Notes under the pieces: model-generated
What the model was told of the DNA's origin: nothing
Database searches by the model: none
The model's input: the letters and a program-made list of their open reading frames with translations, nothing else
In this document: positions 1 to 9,042 of the stretch, piece after piece
How positions within the stretch are numbered: the first letter of the stretch is position 1
Layout of the letters: each line of letters starts with the position of its first letter
Made by a program: the position numbers and the translations under genes
Source of the DNA: Acidimicrobiaceae bacterium
GTDB taxonomy: Bacteria; Actinomycetota; Acidimicrobiia; Acidimicrobiales; RAAP-2
Reading direction: 5' to 3'
NCBI GenBank assembly: GCA_003132165.1
Contig: PKWW01000065.1
Span: forward strand, 1 to 64,000
Length of the DNA stretch: 64,000 bases

Positions 1-43
1 GGCTTTGCACCGGTGAGGCGCTACGGACCCCTTCACAATCTGG

Positions 44-49
44 CACACT
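44..49 (+). promoter_or_regulatory. Possible -10 box for bpa
   Basis: CACACT ends six bases before the ATG at 56. An in-frame TAG sits directly before that ATG and there is no Shine-Dalgarno sequence. The spacing matches the leaderless promoters elsewhere in this window, but the first base is off consensus. Confidence 0.3.
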
Positions 50-55
50 TCGTAG

Positions 56-544
56 ATGGAAGAAGAACAGAACGACAGCGTCACCGTAAACGCCGATCAG
101 GTCCTCGCCCCGGGCGAAGAAGCCAAAAAAGAGAGCGAAGACGAGGGTTCGGACTACATCAGCCAGCCCGCAAAAGTGATGCGGATCGGTTCGATGGTCA
201 AATCCCTGCTCGATGAGGCGAGGAGTGCCCCACTCGACGAGGCGGGGCGGGCGCGACTTCGTGAGATCTACGAGACCTCGATCAGTGAGCTCTCCGGGGC
301 ACTTTCGCCCGACCTCGGCGAGGAGTTGTCGCGCATGGCTATACCGTTCGGCGCTGAAGTGCCCTCGGAGTCCGAGCTCCGCATTGCGCAGGCGCAGTTG
401 GTCGGATGGCTCGAAGGCCTCTTTCACGGGATTCAGGCCTCGCTCTTCGCCCAACAGGCCGCCGCCGCAGCGCAACTGGAGAAGATGCGCGATCGATCAT
501 TGACACCGGGTAGCAGCGAACCGCGTGCCGGAACGTATCTCTGA
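56..544 (+). CDS. bpa: Bacterial proteasome activator Bpa (PafE), DUF2587 family
   Basis: 162 aa. Bpa forms a ring that docks on the 20S proteasome and feeds it unfolded proteins without ATP. The N-terminal ~40 residues are acidic and probably disordered. The conserved helical core begins near residue 40 (VMRIGSMVKSLLDEAR) and runs to about 140. The protein ends in GTYL; the mycobacterial protein ends in GQYL, the tail that opens the proteasome gate, with Tyr second from last. Length fits the family (about 170 aa). The ATG at 56 directly follows an in-frame stop, so no longer start is possible. No proteasome or Pup genes lie in the window. The family call rests on the core and the tail and is firm. 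Confidence 0.88.
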   Translation: MEEEQNDSVTVNADQVLAPGEEAKKESEDEGSDYISQPAKVMRIGSMVKSLLDEARSAPLDEAGRARLREIYETSISELSGALSPDLGEELSRMAIPFGAEVPSESELRIAQAQLVGWLEGLFHGIQASLFAQQAAAAAQLEKMRDRSLTPGSSEPRAGTYL

Positions 545-638
545 GCCGTGAATCGCGGCGTGTCATACCTCGGTACTAACCTCCCAAATGCCAAGCGTGT
601 AATTCGCTGCGGTGCGTTTGAAAGGCAGTCGCCAGCTC

Positions 639-3600
639 ATGGCTGAGAGTTTCGTACATCTTCACAACCACACCGAGTACTCAATGCTCGACGGCGCAGC
701 ACGTGTCGAGGAGATGGTTCTCGCCGCCAAGGCTGACGGGCAGACGGCGATTGGCATCACCGACCACGGCAATCTCTACGGGGTCATTGACTTCTACGAG
801 ACGTGTCGCAAGTACGGGGTCACGCCGATCATCGGCCTCGAGGCGTACATGGCGGCGAACTCACGCTTCGATCGTCCCCCTCGTCGGGGCAAGATCGACG
901 ACACCGGCGGCGACACCGACGGTGGCCAGAAGCTCTATCACCACCTGACGCTGCTGGCGCAGTCCAATGAGGGGTACCGGAACCTGCGTGAGCTCTCGTC
1001 CAAGGCCTTCCTTGAGGGCTACTACTACAAACCCCGTCTGGACTGGGAGTTGCTCGAGCATCATTCCAAGGGCCTCATCGCCACTTCGGGGTGCCTGGGT
1101 GGTGTGGTGCTGCAGGCTCTGTTGCAAGACAATTACGCCAAGGCCGTCGAACTCGCCGGTCGACTGCAGACCATCTTCGGCCAGGAAAACTTCTTCATCG
1201 AGATGCAAGATCACGGGATCCCCGAGCAGATCCGTACGAATCCTCAGTTGCTCCAGATCGCCAAGGACATCAACGCACCGTTGCTCGCCACCAACGACCT
1301 TCACTACGTGCACCACGGCGACGCCGAGATGCACGACGCGCTGCTCTGCATCGGGACCGGTTCGCTCGTGGCCGACCCCAACAGATTCCGGTTCCAGAGC
1401 GACCAGCACTACTTGAAGTCCGCCGCCGAGATGCGTTACCTTTTTCGCGACATCCCCGAGGCGTGCGACAACACCCTCGCCATCGCCGAACGTGCCGACG
1501 TCACCATCCAGTTCGACAACGATGCGTTGCCAGAGTTCCCGATACCCGAGGAGTTCAAGGGCGCCACCCACAAGGATGGCGCCAATCGGCTGCTGCGCGA
1601 ACTGAGTTATCAAGGTGCGCGCGAACGCTATGGCGACGCGTTGAACGAAGAGGTACGCGAGCGGCTCGAGTACGAGTTGAACGTCGTCGCCGATATGGGC
1701 TTCTCGGATTATTTCCTCGTCGTGTGGGACCTCATCCGCCACGCCCGCGAGAAGAGGATTCGAGTCGGTCCGGGACGCGGATCAGCGGCGGGCTGTTGCA
1801 TCGCCTATTGCCTGCGTATTGTCGACCTCGACCCGATTCGCTACGGGCTTATCTTCGAACGGTTCCTCAACCCCGGTCGAAAGCAGATGCCGGACATCGA
1901 TATGGATTTCGACGAGCGTTACCGCGGCGACATGATCCGCTACGCCGCCGAACGCTACGGATCGGACCACGTCGCCCAGATCGTCACGTTCTCGACAATC
2001 AAGGCGCGCGCCGCCGTGCGCGACGCGGCGCGCGTTCTCGGTTATCCGCCCCAACTCGGCGACAAGATCGCCAAGGCCATGCCACCGCTCGTCATGGGCC
2101 AGGACCTACCGCTCGAGGCTTGTTTCACGCCGATGCCCGGCTACGAAGCCCGCTACGCCGAAGCGGCCGAGCTGCGCACGCTCTACGACACCGACCCCGA
2201 GGTGAAGCACTCCGTCGATGTCGCCAAGGGCTTCGTCGACAAGCGCCGCCAGGATGGCATCCACGCCGCAGCGGTCGTGATCACCAAGGGCCCCGTCCTC
2301 GATTACGTACCGGTGCAGCGTAAATCCGGTCCCAACGGATCCATGAGTGACGCGCCGATCGTGACTCAGTACGAAGCGAGCGCGATCGAGAAGCTGGGCC
2401 TGTTGAAGATGGACTTCCTCGGGTTACGCAACCTGGCCATCATTGAACGCGCGCTCGATCACATTAAGCGCCGCCACGCCGAACAGGTAGACATCGATCA
2501 CGTGCCGCTCGACGACCCCAAGGTCTTCGAGATGCTCAAGATGGGAAATTCGATAGGTATCTTTCAGCTCGAGGGCGACAAGATGCGCCAACTGATGCGA
2601 CGCTTGGCGCCGACGAGTTTCGACGACATCGCGGCTCTCGTAGCGCTCTATCGTCCGGGTCCGTTGAGCGAGAACGTCCACAACGACTACGCCGACCGGA
2701 AGAACCAGCGCCAGAGCGTCAGTTTTGACCACGTCGACCTTGAAGGAATCCTTGGCGAGACCTACGGCCTGATGATCTACCAAGAGGACATCATGCGCGT
2801 CGCCACGAAGATCGCCGGCTTCTCGATGACCGAGGCGGACGATCTTCGAAAGGCGTGCTCAAAGAAGATCCGAGAGATGATTCAAGCCCAGCGTGCGAAG
2901 TTCGTCGACGGCTCCGAGCGCGAGGGTTACGGTCGCGATCTCGGTGAGGCGATCTTCAACAAGATTGAACCCTTCGCCGACTACGCCTTCAACAAGAGCC
3001 ACGCGTACGGCTACGCGTTGATCGCGTACCAGAATGCGTGGTTGAAGGCGAACTATCCGGTCGAGTACATGGCGGCGTTGCTGACCTCCTTCCGCGACGA
3101 CAAGGACAAGGCCTCGATCTATCTGAACGAGGCGCGACAGATGGGTATCAAGGTCGGCGTGCCCGACGTGAACGAGTCGTTCGCCGAGTACGCACCGAGC
3201 AAGAGCCAAGAGAACACCATCCTCTTCGGCATGGCCGCGGTTCGAAACGTCGGCGAGGCACTCGTGGAGAAGATCGTCAGCGAACGCGAGGCGAACGGCC
3301 CCTTCCAGTCGGTCTACGACTTCGCGCGCCGCGTCGACCCCGCAGTGCTCAACCGACGCTCCATCGAGTCGCTCATCAAGGCCGGCGCTTTCGACGCGCT
3401 GGGCGTGCCCCGGTTGGGTTTCCTGTTGAAGGCCGACGAGATCATCGACGTGACCCTCAGCCGGCGTAAGGACCTCTCGCTTGGTATCACGACGCTGTTC
3501 GCTGCCTTTGGCGACAGCGACGGCGGCAACGACTGGGAGGGGACTGAGATTCCAATCGCGGACATCGAGTTCGAGAGCTCCGTGAAGCTCGATTTCGAGC

Positions 3601-4202
3601 GCGAGATGCTCGGAACCTACATCTCCGACCATCCCCTCTACGAAGTGGAGGGCGCGCTCGCTGCCAAGACCGACGGCACCGTCCTCTCGATCAGGGAGCG
3701 GGGCGAGGAGCTCTCGAAGTCGGGCCGCGCGGTCACGATAGGGGGGATTCTCGCCGAGGTGCAGATCCGCACCACCAAGGCGGGTCAGCACTACGCCAGG
3801 ACCGTGCTGGAGGATCTGGGCGGCTCGATCGAGGTCAACTTCTCCGCGCGCAATTTTGAGAAGTGCAGCGGTTTTCTCGCCAAGGACAACATCGTGCTCA
3901 TGAAGGTTCGCGTGGACAGCCGCGACGAGGAGTTGCGTTTCAGCGCACTCGAAGTCGAACTCTTGAAAGTCGACCGGGGCATCGAGGAACTGCGCCTCAA
4001 TTTACGTCCCGAAGATCTCACGGCGTCGTCAATTGCGGCGCTACGTGACATCATCTCGCGCTACCCGGGCAAGTCGCCGGTCATCGTCGAGACCGGTGAG
4101 GACGGCAAGGCCTTCAAGTTGGGACCCGAATTCAACGTGAATATTGCTGGTGTCGTGGCTGATCTGCGGTCCGAATTCGGCCGAAACGTCATTAGGGCCT
4201 GA
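639..4202 (+). CDS. dnaE: DNA polymerase III alpha subunit, DnaE1 type
   Basis: 1187 aa from ATG 639; the replicative polymerase. The N-terminal PHP domain (about 1-280) shows all the metal-ligand positions of proofreading actinobacterial DnaE: HLHNH at 7-11, ITDHGN, GLEAY, HHLTLL, SGCLGG and NDLHYVH. The catalytic site carries PDIDMDF, followed by palm and fingers, a helix-hairpin-helix region, and an OB fold near residue 1035 (TIGGILAEVQ). A GTG at 612 would add nine residues. TAATTC ends six bases before it, so a leaderless start there is possible, but homologues begin like MAESFVHLH. The PHP residues suggest intrinsic 3'-5' exonuclease activity. Monocistronic. Confidence 0.96.
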   Translation: MAESFVHLHNHTEYSMLDGAARVEEMVLAAKADGQTAIGITDHGNLYGVIDFYETCRKYGVTPIIGLEAYMAANSRFDRPPRRGKIDDTGGDTDGGQKLYHHLTLLAQSNEGYRNLRELSSKAFLEGYYYKPRLDWELLEHHSKGLIATSGCLGGVVLQALLQDNYAKAVELAGRLQTIFGQENFFIEMQDHGIPEQIRTNPQLLQIAKDINAPLLATNDLHYVHHGDAEMHDALLCIGTGSLVADPNRFRFQSDQHYLKSAAEMRYLFRDIPEACDNTLAIAERADVTIQFDNDALPEFPIPEEFKGATHKDGANRLLRELSYQGARERYGDALNEEVRERLEYELNVVADMGFSDYFLVVWDLIRHAREKRIRVGPGRGSAAGCCIAYCLRIVDLDPIRYGLIFERFLNPGRKQMPDIDMDFDERYRGDMIRYAAERYGSDHVAQIVTFSTIKARAAVRDAARVLGYPPQLGDKIAKAMPPLVMGQDLPLEACFTPMPGYEARYAEAAELRTLYDTDPEVKHSVDVAKGFVDKRRQDGIHAAAVVITKGPVLDYVPVQRKSGPNGSMSDAPIVTQYEASAIEKLGLLKMDFLGLRNLAIIERALDHIKRRHAEQVDIDHVPLDDPKVFEMLKMGNSIGIFQLEGDKMRQLMRRLAPTSFDDIAALVALYRPGPLSENVHNDYADRKNQRQSVSFDHVDLEGILGETYGLMIYQEDIMRVATKIAGFSMTEADDLRKACSKKIREMIQAQRAKFVDGSEREGYGRDLGEAIFNKIEPFADYAFNKSHAYGYALIAYQNAWLKANYPVEYMAALLTSFRDDKDKASIYLNEARQMGIKVGVPDVNESFAEYAPSKSQENTILFGMAAVRNVGEALVEKIVSEREANGPFQSVYDFARRVDPAVLNRRSIESLIKAGAFDALGVPRLGFLLKADEIIDVTLSRRKDLSLGITTLFAAFGDSDGGNDWEGTEIPIADIEFESSVKLDFEREMLGTYISDHPLYEVEGALAAKTDGTVLSIRERGEELSKSGRAVTIGGILAEVQIRTTKAGQHYARTVLEDLGGSIEVNFSARNFEKCSGFLAKDNIVLMKVRVDSRDEELRFSALEVELLKVDRGIEELRLNLRPEDLTASSIAALRDIISRYPGKSPVIVETGEDGKAFKLGPEFNVNIAGVVADLRSEFGRNVIRA

Positions 4203-4229
4203 CTGGTTCGAAGGGGTCGCCAACTCCCG

Positions 4230-4235
4230 TAGAAT
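4230..4235 (+). promoter_or_regulatory. Candidate leaderless -10 box
   Basis: TAGAAT followed by eight bases and then ATG 4244. There is no Shine-Dalgarno sequence before that start. Confidence 0.45.
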
Positions 4236-4243
4236 GTATTCCT

Positions 4244-4915
4244 ATGGCCATGACCGTCACCACGAAGGACACAACCGCCCTCAGCGACGCAGAGCTGGCC
4301 GAAATGGCCGACCTCTGCGTGGACCGCGAGCCAAATTTTGACATCGGCTTCTTGTCTAAGCAGCGCGAAGAGTGGGTGCTGGTCACTCACGTCAGGGAGG
4401 GCACCAAGCTTCGCGGTTATTCGTTCTGCACGCTCGAACGAATCGGTGGGACGCCGTCGCTGCTCGTGGGCCTTCTGCTCGTCGACCGCAACGCCAAGTC
4501 CGACCAGACGCTCAAGTCAATTCTTCACGACCAGTTCCGACGTGCGCTGCTCGCGTTCCCTGATGAGGATGTGCTGCTCGGATCACGGCTCACCACACCC
4601 GATGGGTTTCGGGCGTTCGCGGGTCTCGAGGACGTCGTGCCGCGCCTCGGCTACAAGCCGACCGGCGAGGACCGTGCGTGGGGCCGACGTCTCGCCAAGC
4701 GCTTCGGTTCCGAGAAGTCCATCGACGACCATACCTTCATCATGACCGTCATCCCTGGCCCCGTGGGTGGGCTTGACTACAGCGCCGCCAAGGGAGCAAT
4801 CCCCGAGGGCGCACACACGTTCTTCCAAGAGCTAAAGCCCGAGGCCGGACAGCGTCTGATCGTCTTCGGTTGGGCCATGGCCGAGTCCTTGGCATCGGGA
4901 AAGCTACCGAAGTAG
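4244..4915 (+). CDS. Conserved hypothetical protein
   Basis: 223 aa, soluble, no signal peptide or membrane segment. I do not recognise the family. The central part (residues 50-100) alternates beta-like stretches (RGYSFCTLERIGG, SLLVGLLLV) with a helix, which loosely resembles an acetyltransferase fold, but I see no acetyl-CoA loop, so no function is assigned. An alternative ATG lies two codons downstream at 4250. The gene sits alone between dnaE and a convergent gene, with only one base between the stops. Codon use and GC resemble the neighbours. Confidence 0.75.
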   Translation: MAMTVTTKDTTALSDAELAEMADLCVDREPNFDIGFLSKQREEWVLVTHVREGTKLRGYSFCTLERIGGTPSLLVGLLLVDRNAKSDQTLKSILHDQFRRALLAFPDEDVLLGSRLTTPDGFRAFAGLEDVVPRLGYKPTGEDRAWGRRLAKRFGSEKSIDDHTFIMTVIPGPVGGLDYSAAKGAIPEGAHTFFQELKPEAGQRLIVFGWAMAESLASGKLPK

Positions 4916-4916
4916 C

Positions 4917-5636
4917 TCAGCCCCTGGGTAGCAGCCCGGTGCAGCTCTTGTAGCAGTGGCCGTCGAGCGGCTGGGACAGCGTCGTCAAAACGTACGTGGG
5001 ACGGAAACCGAGCGACGTCGCGAGGTCCTTGCCCGCCAGTGACGATCGTCGGGTCGCCTCCATCGTGCGGATAGCGTGCGCATCCTCACACAGCAGCCAT
5101 ACGTCATCACCGAACCAACCGAAGCGGACCCACGTCGAGCCGTCGTCGTGGCGACGAAGCAGTTGCGGTCCGCGATCCGCCGCGATCAGCGCCACGCTCG
5201 GACGCTCACCACGGAATTCCCAGTAGGGAGCGCTGGGTCCGCGAAACCCGAACAAGGGTCCGTCGGCGGGCGTCGCGAGCATCTCCAACCAACGTCGCAC
5301 CCTGCGTCCCCGGTAGGTTCCCAGGCGTCTGGGGAGGTCGGCAAGAGTCACCGCTTCGGGTTGGGCCAGGTCACTGCGCTCGATGTCGTGGGCGAGTTGG
5401 CCTTCGACGACGTCAAAGACCGCGAGGTCGGTGACGAAGTCGACGGGCCACGGGATTCGCCAGCGCACGATGGTCTGGGACGCAAGATCGACGACGGTGG
5501 TCGTCTCATTTGTAGAACCAAGCACGAGACCGAAGACGGTGGTGCCGGGAGAAAGGTCGACGCTCGAACGCTGTGGCAACCGTTCAACGAGTCGCTTGAT
5601 GGAACGGGCGGCGGGATCGCGTCCGAAGAGGGCCAT
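4917..5636 (-). CDS. Conserved hypothetical protein, coupled to the YyaL-like gene
   Basis: 239 aa, soluble. Its ATG overlaps the stop of the upstream thioredoxin-domain gene as TGATG, so the two are very probably cotranscribed and translationally coupled. The sequence is rich in beta-like segments with many Trp and Arg (WRIPWPVDF, WVRFGWFGDDVWLL) and has one CYKSC pair six residues from the C-terminus. No recognised domain. A C-terminal CxxxC beside a thioredoxin-fold protein is suggestive only. Confidence 0.72.
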   Translation of the reverse strand: MALFGRDPAARSIKRLVERLPQRSSVDLSPGTTVFGLVLGSTNETTTVVDLASQTIVRWRIPWPVDFVTDLAVFDVVEGQLAHDIERSDLAQPEAVTLADLPRRLGTYRGRRVRRWLEMLATPADGPLFGFRGPSAPYWEFRGERPSVALIAADRGPQLLRRHDDGSTWVRFGWFGDDVWLLCEDAHAIRTMEATRRSSLAGKDLATSLGFRPTYVLTTLSQPLDGHCYKSCTGLLPRG

Positions 5637-7639
5637 CAGAGGCCCTCTGTCGACAACCGGTTATCCAGATCCTCGACGCTCGACGCGGGGAGCTGACAGA
5701 CGCCCCCACGGCACACGTAGGCGAGGCCCGGAGTGCGCCCCGCAAGGAGCGCCGAGGGGCCAGTTCCGGTGATCAGGACGGTGCGTGACATTGGTAACGA
5801 TCGTACGTGTTCTGCGAGGAGCCCGGAATCGCCGGGAATTACTATCTCGACGCCGTCGAGGGCGAAACCCGCCGCTTCGACCAGGTCCGGCACGGCTCCC
5901 GGGTGGTTTGCGATCAGAGAGCCCGCGAGCGTCACGAGCCGTTGGGCGACGCTCAAGAGGTCGTTGTCGCCAGTACAGAGTGCGAGCCGCGCGAGGGCTC
6001 TCGTGCCCACCGCGTGGCCCGACGGCGTAGCGCCGTCGAAAATCTCTTTGGGGCGAACCAGCAGGTCGGTTACCAGATCGCTCTGGGAGAAGAGCCCGGC
6101 ACCGGCGTCGGGGTTGCGGGCGCTCGGGACCTCACCATCCCAGTGGTGCTCGAGGAGGTACGAGGCAACGACGCTCGCGTACTCGAGCCACTGCGGTTCA
6201 CCGGTCACTTCAAAGGCGTCCACGAGCGCGTCGCACAGCCACGCGACGTCGCCGGTGCTGGCGTGGGCATTGCGCAGTTCAGTACGCCACCACGCGCCCG
6301 CAGCGAAGTGCGTGTTCATGAGCGAGTCCAACAAGGCCAGCGCTCGAGTTACGTGCTCGTCCTCGGCACTGAGTAGGAGGGCCGAGGCGAACATGGCGTT
6401 CCACTCGAGGATGACCTTCTCGTCGCGTGACGGCTGGGGCCGGCGGCTTCTCGAGGCGCGCAGAGCTTCGCGCGCACGACACAGTGACGGTGGCGTCATG
6501 AATGGAGCATCGTCTGCGAGTCGGGGTATGGACCTTCCCTCGAACGCACCGGGCGACTCGATGCGCCACCGCTCGAGCGCACCGACAAGTTCTTGGGTGC
6601 AGTCCGCGTCAACCAGCGCCGCGACGACCTCGTCGACCGACCACGTGACGTGCGATCCTTCGACGCTCGCGGCGTCGGCATCGAGCGAGGAGCCGAATCC
6701 CCCTTCCACGCTGAGGTCGTTCAGCACGAAGGCAATGGTGTCGAGCGCGACGTCGCGCCAGTGCGGCTGACCCCTCGGGGTCTTCGCCGCGCGCAGATAG
6801 GCCCTCGCGAGCAGGGCCTGGTCGCTCAGCATCTTCTCGAAATGGGGAACGTGCCATCGGTCATCAACGCTGTAGCGGGCGAAGCCACCGCGGATGTGGT
6901 CGTAGATACCACCGCGCGACATCGCTTCGAGTGTTCTCTTGACCGCGTCGATCGCTTCGTCATCGTCAAATTCCAGCAGTGCTTCGACGTAGCTCGGACG
7001 CGGGAACTTCGGTGCACCACCGAAACCGCCGTAGCAGTCGGCTCGCTCCACGAGTTCATCGCGAAGCCGCTGGCGCGAGGCCCTCAGATCGATCGGGGAG
7101 GATTCGCTCGCCAGATGGTCGATGAACGAGACCTCGCGGTTCAGTCCTTCGCTGAGCTCGGTGGCTTGGCGCTCGACCGCGTCGCGCTGGTTCGTCCAGG
7201 CATCGACCATGGCGAGCACGAGGCGGGTAAAACCGACTTGTCCGTTTCGGTCGACGGGTGGGTAGTACGTGCCCGCCATGAACGGGCGCCCGTCGGGGAG
7301 AAGGAACACCGACATGGGCCACCCGCCGTGCCCGTTCTGCAGCTGGGTCGCAGCCATGTAGAGGGCGTCGACGTCGGGGCGTTCCTCGCGGTCGACCTTG
7401 ATGGCGACGAACGACTCGTTGAGCAGTCGCGCGATGTCGGGATCCTCGAAGGATTCGTGAGCCATCACGTGACACCAATGACACGCGGCGTAACCCACGC
7501 TCAGAAAGATTGGCTTGGAAAGACGCCGGGCTTCGTCCAGCGCGTCATCACCCCAGGCCCACCACTCGACGGGATTGTCGGCGTGTTGGGCCAGGTAGAG
7601 CGAGAGCCCCTTATTGGCCATCTCACGAAGACGGGGCAT
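5636..7639 (-). CDS. Thioredoxin domain-containing protein, YyaL/SSP411 family
   Basis: 667 aa from ATG 7639, which has AAGGA seven bases upstream; a longer frame to 7702 has no comparable signal. The family pairs an N-terminal thioredoxin-like domain (DUF255, first ~170 aa) with a C-terminal six-hairpin glycosidase-like domain. Seen here are the family N-terminus (LYLAQHADNPVEWWAWG), the CHWCH redox motif near residue 54, and later repeats of the alpha/alpha barrel (GGIYDHIRGGFARYSVDD, FEKMLSDQALL). The biochemical role of bacterial members is not settled. The product is cytoplasmic. It heads a two-gene operon with the hypothetical gene downstream. Confidence 0.9.
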   Translation of the reverse strand: MPRLREMANKGLSLYLAQHADNPVEWWAWGDDALDEARRLSKPIFLSVGYAACHWCHVMAHESFEDPDIARLLNESFVAIKVDREERPDVDALYMAATQLQNGHGGWPMSVFLLPDGRPFMAGTYYPPVDRNGQVGFTRLVLAMVDAWTNQRDAVERQATELSEGLNREVSFIDHLASESSPIDLRASRQRLRDELVERADCYGGFGGAPKFPRPSYVEALLEFDDDEAIDAVKRTLEAMSRGGIYDHIRGGFARYSVDDRWHVPHFEKMLSDQALLARAYLRAAKTPRGQPHWRDVALDTIAFVLNDLSVEGGFGSSLDADAASVEGSHVTWSVDEVVAALVDADCTQELVGALERWRIESPGAFEGRSIPRLADDAPFMTPPSLCRAREALRASRSRRPQPSRDEKVILEWNAMFASALLLSAEDEHVTRALALLDSLMNTHFAAGAWWRTELRNAHASTGDVAWLCDALVDAFEVTGEPQWLEYASVVASYLLEHHWDGEVPSARNPDAGAGLFSQSDLVTDLLVRPKEIFDGATPSGHAVGTRALARLALCTGDNDLLSVAQRLVTLAGSLIANHPGAVPDLVEAAGFALDGVEIVIPGDSGLLAEHVRSLPMSRTVLITGTGPSALLAGRTPGLAYVCRGGVCQLPASSVEDLDNRLSTEGL

Positions 7640-8040
7640 TGTCCGATCCTTGGCCTGGGCGGCCCTCCAGGGCGCCCCTAGAGGGCGCTGTCGGCCTGTC
7701 ACGGGTGCCGGTTGGGCGATCGCGAGGCACCGGTGTCATTCGCGAATCCTACGGGCTCGCCGCCGACTTCCGGTCGGCGTTGACGCGCCATTCGTTGGCG
7801 CCGATGGCGAGGATGACCTAGTCAGAGCGTTCGCTCTTGACATCGATGACCAGTAGAGGCAGCGATTCACCGCGACGTCGCCGTAGATGAGCGAGAGGTC
7901 GTCGAGGTCATTGCGCTCGCGGGGACCCGACCGCAGTCGAGCGGCCTGTCGAGGCTGGTCGAGCTGAGCCACTTCGGTTCCTCGTTCGAAAGTCGGTGCC
8001 TTGGAACCGAACGCCGGAGGGTTACCTCGACGCAACTCAG
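7640..8040. other. Gap with no confident gene
   Basis: About 400 bases between divergent genes. Only short frames occur. On the minus strand near 7770-7830 one frame reads AIGANEWRVNADR with a nearby stop, which might be a decayed coding remnant, but no full domain can be built. The right end carries the promoter of the next gene. Confidence 0.4.
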
Positions 8041-8046
8041 TACAAT
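8041..8046 (+). promoter_or_regulatory. Candidate -10 box of the Gfo/Idh/MocA gene
   Basis: TACAAT lies 33 bases before the ATG at 8080, leaving a short leader with the Shine-Dalgarno GAGGAGAG. I see no clear -35 box. Confidence 0.4.
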
Positions 8047-8079
8047 GGCGCCAACTACGCAGTGCGCGAGGAGAGAACG

Positions 8080-9042
8080 ATGGCGACGCCACTTCGTTGG
8101 GGAATACTCGGTACCGGAGGGATTGCGCACACCTTTGCGAGCGATCTCACGCTGATCGACGAAGGCGTCGTGGTCGCAGTGGGTTCGCGGTCCCAGACGA
8201 CGGCGGACGCTTTCGCCGACGAGTTCGACATTCCACACCGTCACGGCTCGTACGAGGACCTGGTCGGCGATCCCGAGGTGGACGTGGTCTACGTCGGCAC
8301 GCCTCATCCCATGCACTACACGGATGCTCTCCTGGCGCTCGAGCACGGTAAGCCGGTCCTGGTCGAAAAGGCGTTCACCATGAACGCCCGCGAGGCCCGT
8401 GACCTGGTGGCGAAGGCCCGTGAGAAGAAGTTGTTCATGATGGAAGCCATGTGGACGCGCTTCCTGCCCCACGTCGTGGCGATCAGGGACCTCCTCGCGA
8501 AAGGGGTACTCGGCGAGATTGTTACCGTCGAGGCGGACCACGGCCAGTGGTTCGAGAAGGATCCCGGATTCCGACTCTTCGCACCCGAACTGGGTGGCGG
8601 CGCACTACTGGACCTCGGCGTGTATCCGGTCTCGTTCGCCTCAATGATCCTGGGTACTCCCAACCGCATCACCGCCCTCGTGGATCCCGCGTTTACGGGG
8701 GTCGACGGTCAGGCTTCGATGCTCTTCGGTTACGAAAGTGGAGCGCAGGCGGTGCTCACCTGCACCTCGGGTGCGAGGAGTCCGACGCGAGCCAGCATCA
8801 CCGGAGTCAATGCGCGCATCGAGATCGCCGGCGATTTCTACGCTCCCTCCTCGTTCACGCTCATTCAGCGCAGTGGCGAACGAGACGTCTTCACCTTCGA
8901 GCACACCGGTCGGGGCCTGCGCCATCAAGCCGTCGAGGTCGCCCGGTGTATCAATGAGGGCCTGCTGGAAAGCCCGGTGATGCCACTCGACGAGACCATC
9001 GCCATCATGGCGACGATGGACAAGGTTCTCGAGTTCCTCTAG
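8080..9042 (+). CDS. Gfo/Idh/MocA family NAD(P)-dependent oxidoreductase
   Basis: 320 aa. The N-terminal Rossmann domain begins RWGILGTGGIAHTF (GxGxxA dinucleotide motif, residues ~5-18). The EKAF motif near residue 96 replaces the family's EKP, as in dihydrodiol dehydrogenase-like members. The C-terminal domain starts near residue 120 (MWTRFLPH, GGGALLDLGVYP). Such enzymes oxidise or reduce sugars and cyclitols. ATG 8080 is chosen for GAGGAGAG just upstream; a longer frame to 7996 lacks family sequence. It is convergent with the sugar kinase, the two genes sharing CTAG as overlapping stops. Next to a LacI regulator and sugar transporters a carbohydrate role is likely; the substrate is unknown. 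Confidence 0.88.
   Translation: MATPLRWGILGTGGIAHTFASDLTLIDEGVVVAVGSRSQTTADAFADEFDIPHRHGSYEDLVGDPEVDVVYVGTPHPMHYTDALLALEHGKPVLVEKAFTMNAREARDLVAKAREKKLFMMEAMWTRFLPHVVAIRDLLAKGVLGEIVTVEADHGQWFEKDPGFRLFAPELGGGALLDLGVYPVSFASMILGTPNRITALVDPAFTGVDGQASMLFGYESGAQAVLTCTSGARSPTRASITGVNARIEIAGDFYAPSSFTLIQRSGERDVFTFEHTGRGLRHQAVEVARCINEGLLESPVMPLDETIAIMATMDKVLEFL

Noticed and set aside
861..3791. Long minus-strand frames opposite dnaE
   Set aside because: High third-position GC in dnaE produces them; sequences are low-complexity and without family features.
7867..8541. 224-aa minus-strand frame opposite the Gfo/Idh/MocA gene
   Set aside because: It is a shadow of the real gene and shows no domain.
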